From Panacagrimonas sp041603235 (lineage in GTDB: Bacteria; Pseudomonadota; Gammaproteobacteria; Nevskiales; Nevskiaceae), in the NCBI GenBank assembly GCA_041603235.1, contig JBFIES010000001.1, positions 496,001-560,000 on the forward strand: DNA of 64,000 nucleotides. The letters run 5' to 3'. The notes beneath the pieces are model-generated. The model ran no database searches. It was given only the letters and a program-made list of their open reading frames with translations, and was not told where the DNA came from. Position 1 is the first letter of the stretch, and each line of letters opens with the position of its first letter. Made by a program: the position numbers and the translations under genes. Below are positions 33,662 to 43,324 of this stretch, piece by piece.

Positions 33662-36412
33662 TTAGCGCGCTGGAGGAGTCTCGTCTCTGGCGTGAGGAAA
33701 CAGCCGGTCCCAAGCAGATACCACGGCGGCGCGTTCTGATTCGAACTGCGTCGCCGGTGCAATCAGATCGGCCCTCTGCAGTGCGCAGGCATTGGCGAAC
33801 ACACGAAAGCTGCGGTAGTGCGCGATCAGGCCCTCCTTGTCCTCCAGACTCAGGGAGCCAGCCTCCATCAGGGCATCAAGCTGGCGCCAGTTATCTGACC
33901 AGCGCACCAGCTCAGGATGCGCTGCAGCATCGCGCAAGACCAGAAATTGGGTGATGAACTCGCAGTCGATGATGCCGCCCCGGCCCTGCTTGACGTCCCA
34001 CATTTCAGGTCGGCGCTTTTCAGAATGACGCCGCATCTTCTCGCGCATTTCAACGATCTTGGTGGAGAGATCCCCTGCATCCCGCTTGCGGCAAATAATC
34101 TCTTCGCGCAGAGCCTCAAACTTCTGCCGCAAGCGCTCTGGCCCGGCCACAAATCGGGCGCGCGTCAGCGCCTGATGCTCCCAGGTCCAGGCTTTCTCCC
34201 GCTGATAGCGCGCATAGGCATCAAAGCTCACCGCTACGGCACCTGACTGCCCGTTTGGCCGGAGCTCCAGATCAACCTCGTAGGCCCGGCCCGCGGGGGT
34301 CAGCGTCGACAAACGGTGGACAATTCGCTGCACAACTCGAGTAAACCATGCAGGCGCAGGCAAATTGCGCGCGCCGCCCTGACTGTCCGCGTCATCCGAG
34401 ATGTTGTCGTAGATGAAAACCAGGTCCAGATCTGATCCGTAACCCAGCTCGATGCCACCAAATTTTCCATAGCCGATCGCCGCCAGCTCTGCCACCGAGC
34501 CGTCTTCGCAATACACCTCTCCGGTACCGGCCTCTACCTCGGCTCTGGCACGCCGCATGGCATGACTAAGACAGGCTTCGGCCAGCCAGGTCAGGTGATC
34601 ACTGACCTGCACCACCTTGAGACTGCCTGCAATCTCAGCGGCCGCAATCCGCACCGTGATCTCGTTGCGGTAGCGCCGCAGCACATCCATCCCGGTTTCA
34701 ACATCCTCTGATGGCACCTGCTCCAGAAGTTTGCTCAGCTCATCAAACATCTCCTCGCGCCCGGGCGGCGAATAAAGGCTGCGCGGGTCGAGCAGCGCAT
34801 CGAGCACCGCAGGCGAAGCGGCAATCTGATCCGTCACCCAAACACTGGCCCCACAGAGCCTGATCAGATGTGAACGGACCACCGGCGATTCGTCGAGCAG
34901 GGTGAGATAGGTAGAGCGCCCTGAAATGGCGTCAATCACGCGCAGGACGCGTTCGGCCGTCTGCACGGGAGCGTCCGCTTCCAGACATTCGTTCAAGAGC
35001 AGGCCCAACATGTGCCGCAGATGCAGCAGGGAAGGCTCCGACAGTCCCTGCACCAGGTGACTCTTGGCCAGGTCGATCAGGTGCTGCGCCATGAGATCGT
35101 GGCCGGTTTCGAACCCGTAGCCGGCGAGCGCAGCCATGACGGTCTCGCGCTCAGGATTCATGGCAAATGCAAGATTGACGGCTCCGGCACAGGCGCCTTC
35201 AGCGTCCGCGTCCTCGGGCTCGGCAAATACGCGTTGAAACTCCTGATTGACGTATCGCGTTACCGATTCGTAGCGGGCCAGCAGCTCTTTCCATGTCTGG
35301 ATGCCCAGCCCGACGCATAACGCCTCACGAGCCGCCTCACCGCGCGGCAGGCGGTGCGTCTGCTGATCGTCATACATCTGGATGGCATTTTCGAGTTCGC
35401 GCAGAAACACGTAGCACTCATCCAGTTTCTGGGCCGTTTCAATCGGCAGCAATTCACACTCGCCCAGATAAGCCAAAGTGGGTCGCAAGGAAGAGTTGCG
35501 CAGCTTCTGGTCTAGGCCGCCACGCACCAACTGGAACGACTGCACAATGAACTCAAGTTCACGGATACCACCAGGCCCGAGCTTGACGTCATCCACCACT
35601 TTTCGTGCAACCACGTCGTCGTGAATACGCTGCTTGAGTTCGCGCAGGCTGCCGATCGCGTTGTAATCCAGATATCGACGATAAATGAAGGGTTGAATCC
35701 GGCCCAGAAACGCGTAGCCCGCATCAATATCGCCGGCAATGGGACGCGCCTTGATCATGGCGTAGCGCTCCCATTCGCGGCCATGGTTCTCGTAATAGTC
35801 TTCGGCCGCATCCATGCTGATGGAAACCGGCCCGGCCGAGCCGAATGGCCGAAGCATGGTATCGACCCTAAACACAAAACCGTCCGGCGTGCGCTCTGAC
35901 AGCAGACGCCCCACCGCTTGCGCGAGCTTGATGAAGAATCGCTGATTATCCAGAGCAGACTCGCCATCGGTCATGCCGTCAGCGGTATGCAGGAATATCA
36001 GGTCAATGTCGGATGAGAAATTGAGTTCGCGCCCACCCAGCTTTCCCATTGCCAGAATGACCGGCCGGGCATCGCTCCCATCGGAAGATTTGGGCTGGCC
36101 ATGGGCGACAAGCAGTTGCGCGTAAGCGTGCTCACACGCCGCTACACAACAGACTTCGGCGAGAGAAGAGAGTTGGGCCAGCGTTTCATCCAGCGCCACT
36201 CTCATGCCCAGCGCCTGGAAGACGATGCGACGCATCTGTTCAGCGCGGAACTGGCGGAGGCGCTGCATCAGTTCGGCTTCCGACAATCCGGAGATGTCGA
36301 AATCCAGCCGCATGGAAGGCCCCAGTGACCGCTCCGGCTGCTCCGGGACACTACTTGCAAAGAATTGACTTGCGCGGCTTACGCGCTCCAGATCGTCGCT
36401 CACAGCACTCAT
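33662..36412 (-). CDS. glnE: Bifunctional glutamine synthetase adenylyltransferase/deadenylase
   Basis: A 916-residue enzyme controlling glutamine synthetase by adenylylating or de-adenylylating it in response to PII. Two nucleotidyltransferase domains, each with a DxD site: GKLGGRELNFSSDIDLIFL (N-terminal, removing activity) and YGKFGGIELGYGSDLDLVF (C-terminal, adding activity), linked by a helical region. The ATG at 36412, with GAGAGGG upstream, gives a start of MSAVSDDLERV; an open extension to 36637 is not conserved. It marks the end of the core region before the glycan island. Confidence 0.95.
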   Translation of the reverse strand: MSAVSDDLERVSRASQFFASSVPEQPERSLGPSMRLDFDISGLSEAELMQRLRQFRAEQMRRIVFQALGMRVALDETLAQLSSLAEVCCVAACEHAYAQLLVAHGQPKSSDGSDARPVILAMGKLGGRELNFSSDIDLIFLHTADGMTDGESALDNQRFFIKLAQAVGRLLSERTPDGFVFRVDTMLRPFGSAGPVSISMDAAEDYYENHGREWERYAMIKARPIAGDIDAGYAFLGRIQPFIYRRYLDYNAIGSLRELKQRIHDDVVARKVVDDVKLGPGGIRELEFIVQSFQLVRGGLDQKLRNSSLRPTLAYLGECELLPIETAQKLDECYVFLRELENAIQMYDDQQTHRLPRGEAAREALCVGLGIQTWKELLARYESVTRYVNQEFQRVFAEPEDADAEGACAGAVNLAFAMNPERETVMAALAGYGFETGHDLMAQHLIDLAKSHLVQGLSEPSLLHLRHMLGLLLNECLEADAPVQTAERVLRVIDAISGRSTYLTLLDESPVVRSHLIRLCGASVWVTDQIAASPAVLDALLDPRSLYSPPGREEMFDELSKLLEQVPSEDVETGMDVLRRYRNEITVRIAAAEIAGSLKVVQVSDHLTWLAEACLSHAMRRARAEVEAGTGEVYCEDGSVAELAAIGYGKFGGIELGYGSDLDLVFIYDNISDDADSQGGARNLPAPAWFTRVVQRIVHRLSTLTPAGRAYEVDLELRPNGQSGAVAVSFDAYARYQREKAWTWEHQALTRARFVAGPERLRQKFEALREEIICRKRDAGDLSTKIVEMREKMRRHSEKRRPEMWDVKQGRGGIIDCEFITQFLVLRDAAAHPELVRWSDNWRQLDALMEAGSLSLEDKEGLIAHYRSFRVFANACALQRADLIAPATQFESERAAVVSAWDRLFPHARDETPPAR

Positions 36413-36646
36413 GCCACCCTCTCGCCAATTCTTGATCGTAATGCCTCGCCCATGACGAGCATGATCTGGCCGATAGGCGCTGCTGTAAATGTCTGCCAGA
36501 AACAGGACCGCATCGTACCGTCTCACTAATCTGTGCCCGCCCAGTAAACTTGGTCTGATGACAGTGACCGACAACGCCTTGAAAACGCACCTAAGCGCAA
36601 TTCTGGCAATTGCACAGAAGCGGTTTAGCGCCGCCATGGCGCGCTG

Positions 36647-38410
36647 ATGCCGACCAGCTCACGACATATTGTCCTGATCCTGGGCGGTCATCGTTCCGGC
36701 ACTTCTGCGCTGTCCAGAGTCGTAAACCTGCTCGGTGCGCAGGGCCCCGGCACGCTGATGCCGCCGCAAGCGGATAACCCGAAAGGGTTTTGGGAGTCGC
36801 TACCCATCACCCGATTCAACGAGCGCGTTCTGCTGCAGGCCGATCGCAGCTGGGACGATCCTCGACCGATTGAACCGGACTGGTTTGCGAGCAGGCAAAG
36901 CAAGGACTTTGTGGCAGAGGCGGCCTCATTACTCGCCCGCGAGTTCGGCGAGGCGAAGTTGATGGCCCTCAAGGACCCGCGAATCTCGCGGCTGATGCCC
37001 ATATGGCGCGATGCCTGTGCGCTGAATAATCTTTCGGTTTCGGCGCTGATCGGTTATCGCCAGCCGGAGGAGATGGTTCGCTCGCTTTGTGCGCGCAATG
37101 CAATGAGCGAGACCCTGGGCTACCAGCTCTGGGTCCGCTATCTGTTGGACTCTCTGGACGGTAGTGAGGGCCTACCACGCGCCGCAATCGATTTCAGCGA
37201 CCTGATGGCGCAATGGCAGCCCGCGATTGAATTAGCCTTCAGGGCCATCGGAACTCCCCTGCCTGAGCTTCTCAAGTCGGCCGATGAGGCTCGGATTCGA
37301 AATATCAAACAATTCCTCGACACACGCCTGAAACACCATCAAGTCCCTCAGATGGCAGTGGCCCAAAATGACGGCTCACCTGCAGCCGCGTCCACCCGTC
37401 TGCACGGCCTGCTCAAGCAAGTGCCGCTTCACACTGTTTGCGATACCTTCCGCAAGAATTGCAAGAGCGCTGGCGTTGATCTGAACAGCCTGCTTGTTGC
37501 CGGCTTTGATACCGCACCCTCCAGGCAGCATGCGCAGGATCACAACGTTGTCTCCCTGCGGCAGGCGCACAGCTCCTCACAGAGCTTAAGTGCAACGCCC
37601 CGTTTCAATCTCCGTGCACATTCAGACCGCGCATCCGAAGGGCGGCGGACAGTCCTGGTTCATTGCCGTCTGCACCAATCCTCAGACGCGATCATCGACT
37701 TTCAGTTGCGCCAGGTTTTCGGCAGGGCATGGCAGGAGTACGAAGGACCCGCAAGCCGATGGAGCAGTCGGGATATGCTGAATTGGCTCAGCTTGAAACC
37801 ACAGGTGAAGGCTGTTTCATCCGACACCTTGCGACTGAGCGCACCTACCAGTAACGCACTCGATATTCTTGCGATCGCTTTTTTGCAGAACCCGGTGAAG
37901 CGCGCTGCAATGCTCTATCAGTACGACCGCAGAGTCGCTGTCGATACTGAAGGACACCGCAATGCGATACGCATGAACTTTTCCGACTACGTTCAATGGC
38001 GACTGGATCGCGGCGCTGACCGAAGCTTGCGAAACTATCAAACTCTGCGCCTTGCTCAGCTATTTGATGATCTGGACGATCTGGCATCGGGCAAAGGAGA
38101 ACTCGCTTGCGCCGAACAGGCACTGCTTCGCATGGGCTTTGTTGGCGACGCTGACAATTTGCAGGAAGAACTTGAACGCCTGCGAGACGTGCTCAGCGTT
38201 CCTGAAAGGACATGGCGAACAAGCATTCCTGAGAGACTGCAAGCCGAGCTCCATGATGATCCTGCAGTAGCTGGCGAAACGTCCCTGGATCCTGCCGTGC
38301 GGCGGAGACTCGTCAAAGCCAACGCAATGGACCTGCAACTTCATGATGATGTTCTAGACGCGAGATTTTCTGCGCTATTGCCCTCTGAACAGCAGCTCGC
38401 GTTACGATGA
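36647..38410 (+). CDS. Two-domain sulfotransferase-like protein (second domain degenerate)
   Basis: A 587-residue protein. Residues about 5-245 are a sulfotransferase domain with PAPS-binding P-loop LILGGHRSGTSALSRVV (14-21 core) and a 3'-phosphate-binding segment (LIGYRQPEEMVRSL). Residues about 350-530 resemble a second, Sulfotransferase_2-type domain: RTVLVHCRLHQSSDAIIDF occupies the P-loop position but lacks the Gly/Lys of HxHKTGGTT, while LQNPVKRAAMLYQYDRR matches the (R)xPVERxxSxYxY segment. Thus one active and one probably inactive domain; the latter may bind substrate. First gene of the island, divergent from glnE. No clear RBS, so the start may be slightly different. Confidence 0.75.
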   Translation: MPTSSRHIVLILGGHRSGTSALSRVVNLLGAQGPGTLMPPQADNPKGFWESLPITRFNERVLLQADRSWDDPRPIEPDWFASRQSKDFVAEAASLLAREFGEAKLMALKDPRISRLMPIWRDACALNNLSVSALIGYRQPEEMVRSLCARNAMSETLGYQLWVRYLLDSLDGSEGLPRAAIDFSDLMAQWQPAIELAFRAIGTPLPELLKSADEARIRNIKQFLDTRLKHHQVPQMAVAQNDGSPAAASTRLHGLLKQVPLHTVCDTFRKNCKSAGVDLNSLLVAGFDTAPSRQHAQDHNVVSLRQAHSSSQSLSATPRFNLRAHSDRASEGRRTVLVHCRLHQSSDAIIDFQLRQVFGRAWQEYEGPASRWSSRDMLNWLSLKPQVKAVSSDTLRLSAPTSNALDILAIAFLQNPVKRAAMLYQYDRRVAVDTEGHRNAIRMNFSDYVQWRLDRGADRSLRNYQTLRLAQLFDDLDDLASGKGELACAEQALLRMGFVGDADNLQEELERLRDVLSVPERTWRTSIPERLQAELHDDPAVAGETSLDPAVRRRLVKANAMDLQLHDDVLDARFSALLPSEQQLALR

Positions 38411-38461
38411 TCAGCAGCCGCATTTTCCCGCCACCTCGTATTGAACAATGGATCACGCTGA

Positions 38462-39142
38462 ATGGATGAGAATGATCAGATCTTGATCGATCAATGGCTC
38501 GGCATGCTTCGAACGCGAGGCGCAGTTGATATCGTGTTTGATGTCGGCGCCAATCGCGGCCAGTTCATGAAGGGCTTTCGAGAACTTGCACCTCAGGCCG
38601 ACATTTACTCATTTGAACCTGCGGAGGAGCCCTTTCGCGACCTTCAGCGATCCGCGATGAACGATGATCGCTGGATGACGTTCAACAGTGCGCTTGGCGC
38701 TGAAAATGCGCTGGCGCAGTTGCACCAGAATACCGACGATGTCACCAGCTCTTTATTAAGAAATTCCGAACGCATCTTCGATTTTGCCCCCGAATCCATG
38801 TGCACACCGATGGGCGAACAGCAAATCCAGGTTTGTCGGCTGGATACTTTCTGTACCGACAAGCAAATCGACAGAATCGATATTCTCAAGATCGACTCGC
38901 AGGGCTTTGAGCGTCAAATTTTGCAGGGTTGCGGCCGCTTTCTCAGGCCCGCAAAGATTAGAGGGCTGTTTATTGAGGTACTGTTTGTTGATCTCTACCA
39001 GGGGCAGGCTTGGTGCGGCAGCATTCTCGAGATGCTGCGTACTCATGGATACGGCCTGTTCGGATTTGTGGACGTTGCCAAAGACCCACGCCAAGGCTGG
39101 AAGTGGGCTGACGCACTGTTTCTGCCGGAGGCCTACCGATGA
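38462..39142 (+). CDS. FkbM-family SAM methyltransferase
   Basis: A 226-residue methyltransferase of the FkbM (Methyltransf_21) family, predicted to O-methylate a sugar. SAM motif I is VFDVGANRGQFM (about 22-33), motif II YSFEPAEEPF, and the central DILKIDSQGFERQILQG is the family hallmark. The end, LFIEVLFVDLYQGQ, is the usual last strand. The stop overlaps the next gene's start as ATGA, so two FkbM-type enzymes are translationally coupled. The ATG start has only a weak RBS. Confidence 0.85.
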   Translation: MDENDQILIDQWLGMLRTRGAVDIVFDVGANRGQFMKGFRELAPQADIYSFEPAEEPFRDLQRSAMNDDRWMTFNSALGAENALAQLHQNTDDVTSSLLRNSERIFDFAPESMCTPMGEQQIQVCRLDTFCTDKQIDRIDILKIDSQGFERQILQGCGRFLRPAKIRGLFIEVLFVDLYQGQAWCGSILEMLRTHGYGLFGFVDVAKDPRQGWKWADALFLPEAYR

Positions 39143-40005
39143 GCGCCAAAGCTCCTGGCAATGATTTTCCCGGACGCCACCGGGAGATTATTTCGGACCC
39201 ACTGAACCTGCTGATCCGTCGCAAGCCCGAAGCCGGGTTCACTTCGGGCGATCGGGTCACCCTCCACAACGGCATATCAGTAGCGTATACAGGCTCGAAT
39301 GCCTACTACGGAGATTTTTCGTCGATCCTCGTGCTCAATCGCGGTGTTCATGAACCGCTGGAGGAATTTGTATTCCAGGAGGTCGTGGCGACCCTGGGGG
39401 CGGAACCCCGCATGCTGGAGCTCGGGGCCTACTGGGGTCACTACTCCATGTGGCTCAAGCTGCAGCGACCTCGGGCAGAGGTGATGCTGGTTGAGCCCGA
39501 GCCCGCCAATCTGGAAGTCGGCAAGGAAAATTTCCGTCACAACGGCTTTCAGGGCACCTTCACCCAAGGCTTTGTCGGGACGGGGCATTTTGAGGTTGAT
39601 CCTCAAATGGATCAGGCGCAGTGGCCCTGCCTGGACATCCTTCACGCCGATATTCAGGGCTATGAAATGGAGATGCTGGCATCTGCTCAGCGTGCTATCG
39701 AAGAGCGCAGGATCGCCCGGATCTTTGTGTCTACACATTCTCAGGAGTTGCACCGAGACTGCATCGCCTTCCTCGCCAAAAGAGATTACAGAATTGAGGT
39801 CGAGGCAGATTTTGATACGGGGACGACATCTTTCGACGGCTTTATCTACGCCTCCAGCCCGGCTATTGCGCCGGTTCTGGAAGGCCTCAAACCCATGCCC
39901 CGGGTGCAGATCAATCAGGCGAGCCCTGCACTACTTCTGGAGTATTTGGCGCAGGTTCGCAAGATCCAGCGTCAATGGCGAAACAAGCCGCTCACAACCT
40001 CGTGA
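39139..40005 (+). CDS. FkbM-family SAM methyltransferase, coupled to the previous one
   Basis: A 288-residue FkbM-type methyltransferase. Motif I MLELGAYWGHYSMW (about 94-107), motif II MLVEPEPANLEVGKENF, and LDILHADIQGYEMEML is the family central motif. It is longer at the N terminus than its neighbour (about 80 extra residues, IRRKPEAGFTSGDRV), perhaps for acceptor recognition. Starts at the ATGA overlap. Ends inside a hairpin that may terminate both this unit and the convergent fcl unit. Confidence 0.85.
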   Translation: MSAKAPGNDFPGRHREIISDPLNLLIRRKPEAGFTSGDRVTLHNGISVAYTGSNAYYGDFSSILVLNRGVHEPLEEFVFQEVVATLGAEPRMLELGAYWGHYSMWLKLQRPRAEVMLVEPEPANLEVGKENFRHNGFQGTFTQGFVGTGHFEVDPQMDQAQWPCLDILHADIQGYEMEMLASAQRAIEERRIARIFVSTHSQELHRDCIAFLAKRDYRIEVEADFDTGTTSFDGFIYASSPAIAPVLEGLKPMPRVQINQASPALLLEYLAQVRKIQRQWRNKPLTTS

Positions 40006-40011
40006 GCGGCT
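39986..40011. terminator. Probable bidirectional terminator between convergent units
   Basis: Stem AGCCGCTCAC/GTGAGCGGCT with a 6-nt loop, overlapping the stop codon of the methyltransferase gene. T-rich on the minus side (TTGTTT), weaker on the plus side (ATAT). Serves the fcl-gmd unit at least. Confidence 0.55.
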
Positions 40012-40034
40012 ATATGGCCTGGCAAACGTGACGA

Positions 40035-41009
40035 TCAGCCGCGAATATCGGAGATATTCTCGCGGAACCAGGCGTAAGTCTGGGTCAGGCCTTCTTCCAG
40101 GCTGATTTCCGCCTTCCAACCCAGTGATGCGAGCCTGGAAACGTCCATCAGCTTGCGCATGGTGCCATCCGGTTTACTGGCATCAAATCCGAGCTTGCCC
40201 TTGAAACCCGTGACGCGGGCCATGGTCTCTGCCAGTTCACGAATGGTGCAGTCGATTCCCGTACCGACATTGATATGCGAGAGCATGCTCTGCGTATTGG
40301 CCTTGTAGCTCTGCTCGTCCAGTTCCATGACGTGCACGCTCGCCGCTGCCATGTCATCGACATGCAAAAACTCTCGCATCGGTTTGCCGCTACCCCAGAT
40401 CACCACTTCTTCAGCCTGCTCCTGGACTGCCTGATGAAACCGGCGCATCAGGGCGGGGATGACATGAGAGTTCTCGGGATGAAAATTATCGTTGGTGCCG
40501 TACAGATTGGTGGGCATCACGCTGCGGTAGTCCCGGCCATACTGGCGGTTGAAGCTCTCGCACAATTTGATGCCAGCGATCTTGGCGATGGCATACGGCT
40601 CATTGGTGGGCTCCAATGTTCCTGTCAGCAGAGCATCTTCTCGCATGGGCTGCTCAGCATCGCGAGGATAGATGCAGGAGGAGCCGAGAAACAGCAGCCT
40701 TTTCACATCGTGCTGATGCGCTGCACCGATGACATTGGCTTCAATTAGCAGATTCTCGTAAATGAACTCTGCGGGATAGGTGTTGTTGGCATGAATGCCG
40801 CCCACCTTGGCCGAAGCCAGCACCACATGATCAATCTTGTTCGCTTTGAAAAAATTGAAGACGGCTGCCTGATCTGTCAGGTCCAGTTCTGAGCGTGTTG
40901 CCGTGAGAATTCGCTCGTAGCCCAGACTGCTCAAGCGCCTGACGATGGCGCTCCCCACCATGCCGCGATGACCGGCAACAAAAACGACCTGATCGCGATT
41001 GTTGCTCAC
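40035..41009 (-). CDS. fcl: GDP-L-fucose synthase
   Basis: A 324-residue SDR epimerase/reductase converting GDP-4-keto-6-deoxymannose to GDP-L-fucose with NADPH. Rossmann motif FVAGHRGMVGSAIVRRL, GSSCIYPRDAEQPM (catalytic Ser/Cys), YAIAKIAG (Tyr-x3-Lys) and GTNDNFHPENSHVIPAL are family signatures. The start is GTG at 41009, sharing GTGA with the gmd stop. Together with gmd it gives the full pathway from GDP-mannose to GDP-fucose. Confidence 0.96.
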   Translation of the reverse strand: MSNNRDQVVFVAGHRGMVGSAIVRRLSSLGYERILTATRSELDLTDQAAVFNFFKANKIDHVVLASAKVGGIHANNTYPAEFIYENLLIEANVIGAAHQHDVKRLLFLGSSCIYPRDAEQPMREDALLTGTLEPTNEPYAIAKIAGIKLCESFNRQYGRDYRSVMPTNLYGTNDNFHPENSHVIPALMRRFHQAVQEQAEEVVIWGSGKPMREFLHVDDMAAASVHVMELDEQSYKANTQSMLSHINVGTGIDCTIRELAETMARVTGFKGKLGFDASKPDGTMRKLMDVSRLASLGWKAEISLEEGLTQTYAWFRENISDIRG

Positions 41010-42130
41010 GAGTTGTGTTCCCGAGACACGGAAACTTCATGGCCATGTGCCCTAAGCAGCGCGTGTCGCTGCGCAGTCTTCAAATCTTCTGAAACCATTT
41101 CGGCGCACATTTCCTGCACGGTGATGACCGGCTCCCAACCCAATTTCTTCTTGGCCTTGGCGGGGTCACCCAGCAGAGTCTCAACTTCAGCCGGGCGGAA
41201 ATAGCGCGGGTCTACCCCAACGATTACATCGCCGGCCTTGATCGCAGGCGCTTTGTCACCTTCGACCGACTCTACGATCCCGCGTTCCTGCACACCTGTG
41301 CCTTCAAAGCGCAGAGTGATACCCAGTTCTGCTGCCGACCACTGGACAAACTGTCGCACGCTGAACTGAACGCCGGTGGCAATGACGAAGTCTTCAGCTT
41401 GCTCCTGTTGCAGCATCATCCACTGCATGCGTACGTAATCCTTGGCATGCCCCCAATCACGAAGCGCATCCAGATTGCCCAGGTACAGATTCTTTTCCAG
41501 GCCCTGCGCAATATTGGCCAGGCCTCTAGTAATCTTCCGGGTCACGAAGGTTTCGCCACGGCGCGGCGATTCGTGATTGAACAGAATGCCGTTGCATGCG
41601 TACATGCCATAGGCCTCGCGGTAGTTCACCGTGATCCAGTAGGCATACATCTTGGCGACAGCGTAAGGGCTGCGTGGATAGAAAGGGGTGGTTTCAGTCT
41701 GCGGCGTTTCCTGCACCAGACCATAAAGCTCGGAGGTGCTTGCCTGATAGAAGCGCGTCTTTTTCTCCATACCGAGAAAGCGTATGGCCTCAAGTAGCCT
41801 CAGCGTGCCCATCGCATCAACATCGGCGGTGTACTCAGGCGACTCGAAGCTCACCGCAACATGGCTCTGCGCGCCCAGGTTGTAGACCTCATCCGGCTGA
41901 ACCTGCTGCAGGATTCTCGTCAGGTTGGAGGAGTCGGTCAGATCACCGTAATGCAGGATAAAGCTCTGATTCTGCGTGTGAGGGTCTTCGTATATGTGGT
42001 CCACACGTTGGGTGTTGAACAATGAGGCGCGACGCTTGATGCCGTGCACTTCATACCCTTTTTCGAGAAGAAATTCCGCGAGATAAGAGCCATCTTGTCC
42101 GGTCACGCCGGTGATCAATGCTTTTGGCAT
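41006..42130 (-). CDS. gmd: GDP-mannose 4,6-dehydratase
   Basis: A 374-residue NADP-dependent SDR enzyme, first step of GDP-L-fucose or GDP-D-rhamnose synthesis. GVTGQDGSYLAEFLL (NADP site), ASTSELYGLVQETPQ (catalytic Thr/Ser/Glu), YAVAKMYAYW (Tyr-x3-Lys), NHESPRRGETFVTRKI, all typical. The ATG at 42130 begins MPKALITG. Coupled to fcl downstream. It starts the only complete nucleotide-sugar pathway in the window besides sulfoquinovose. Confidence 0.97.
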   Translation of the reverse strand: MPKALITGVTGQDGSYLAEFLLEKGYEVHGIKRRASLFNTQRVDHIYEDPHTQNQSFILHYGDLTDSSNLTRILQQVQPDEVYNLGAQSHVAVSFESPEYTADVDAMGTLRLLEAIRFLGMEKKTRFYQASTSELYGLVQETPQTETTPFYPRSPYAVAKMYAYWITVNYREAYGMYACNGILFNHESPRRGETFVTRKITRGLANIAQGLEKNLYLGNLDALRDWGHAKDYVRMQWMMLQQEQAEDFVIATGVQFSVRQFVQWSAAELGITLRFEGTGVQERGIVESVEGDKAPAIKAGDVIVGVDPRYFRPAEVETLLGDPAKAKKKLGWEPVITVQEMCAEMVSEDLKTAQRHALLRAHGHEVSVSREHNS

Positions 42131-42271
42131 CTGAATTATTTAACCTTTCTGAAACATGTTGTAGACATTGGCGACACCCGCCAAAACGCGCGAGTATAAA
42201 TGAGATGTGCTGCGTGAGAGATGGAAAAACTCAAGTGCCGTCCAGGCTCGAACGGAACGGGCGATGTGTAG

Positions 42272-43324
42272 TCAGACGCGGCGCGTTTCCTCCAGGGCCT
42301 CCTCATCGCAAACCAGATGGGGCGCTGCCCTCGCAAAATACCCTGCGTCGGCTGGCTCAATCAGATCAGGCTCGTCAATGAAATTGCGCAAAAAAGTTCG
42401 CATGACATGATCGACGCCCTTTGCGTTCACGTTGCGGAAATCAGCATCGTAATAGGCAGATTCGTTGAAATTTCCAGTGATGATCTCGTAAGAAGGAAAG
42501 TACTCAACCCAATCTCGTGACTGACAGACGGCCTCCGCCGCAACGCGCAGTACAGACTTGCTGTATGTGTTGGAGACCAATACGTGACGATCTTCAAACG
42601 TTGCAATCAATGGAACGGGAGATACGGTAAGAACCACCTTTATGGAAGGCCTGATCTCTTTGAGTCTGTCCAGAAACTTGTGCAGATCGTCAGTCACCTC
42701 GGGGGCGTCGAGATTTACAAATTCGTGACGGCTTGCGTCAAAAGTGCCGCCGACGACCCCCGGAGCAATCGGGAATATCTTTCCGTCATGCCGCGATCGC
42801 CAGCATTCCGTGAGCCCGAGGGTGAACACCAGAACGTCGCATTCTCGAAAAAGTCGGCGCACCTGAACACGGTGACGGACACGCTCTTCACGCACTTCAG
42901 ACTTTGATGCAAATCCACCCGGTTGAATCTGGGGTCGCAGTGCATCGACATAGCGCCCGTCCGAAGTTTCCCAAATGCCCTCCCTGGGGGCCGCCGCATC
43001 AAAACATTCCTCAACCAGTTGCAACAACTGTCGGACGGTATAGATATTTCCGTACCGTGCGGAAAACACTCCGTATCCTAGGTTTTCTCGATCCGACTCA
43101 GCAATGCCAGCCCCATCTTCGGCAACAAAATAATTGAAACCATAGGCTTTCAGTCGGCTGGAAATATGCTGTGCAAAGCAGCTTCCAGCGGTCGCAATAC
43201 GATCCCCTCTGCTTATTTTGAAGCGGGGAGGGTTAACGGGATCAATTCGAAAACTTTCGACAGAGGAAACGCCACGCCGCCAGAACTGACGGTCAGGAAG
43301 ATCAGCGTATGGATTGGTCTTCAA
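42272..43324 (-). CDS. GSCFA-family protein
   Basis: A 350-residue protein with the GSCFA motif (ATAGSCFAQHIS, about residues 44-55) that names a family related to SGNH/GDSL esterases, and TLGLTECWRSRHDG plus LTVSPVPLIATF, which hold the other conserved blocks. A carbohydrate acyltransferase or esterase role is likely but unproven. The start is TTG at 43324, overlapping the stop of the WcbI-like gene (TTGA), so the two are coupled. A second GSCFA gene lies at 61.6-62.6 kb. Confidence 0.75.
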   Translation of the reverse strand: MKTNPYADLPDRQFWRRGVSSVESFRIDPVNPPRFKISRGDRIATAGSCFAQHISSRLKAYGFNYFVAEDGAGIAESDRENLGYGVFSARYGNIYTVRQLLQLVEECFDAAAPREGIWETSDGRYVDALRPQIQPGGFASKSEVREERVRHRVQVRRLFRECDVLVFTLGLTECWRSRHDGKIFPIAPGVVGGTFDASRHEFVNLDAPEVTDDLHKFLDRLKEIRPSIKVVLTVSPVPLIATFEDRHVLVSNTYSKSVLRVAAEAVCQSRDWVEYFPSYEIITGNFNESAYYDADFRNVNAKGVDHVMRTFLRNFIDEPDLIEPADAGYFARAAPHLVCDEEALEETRRV

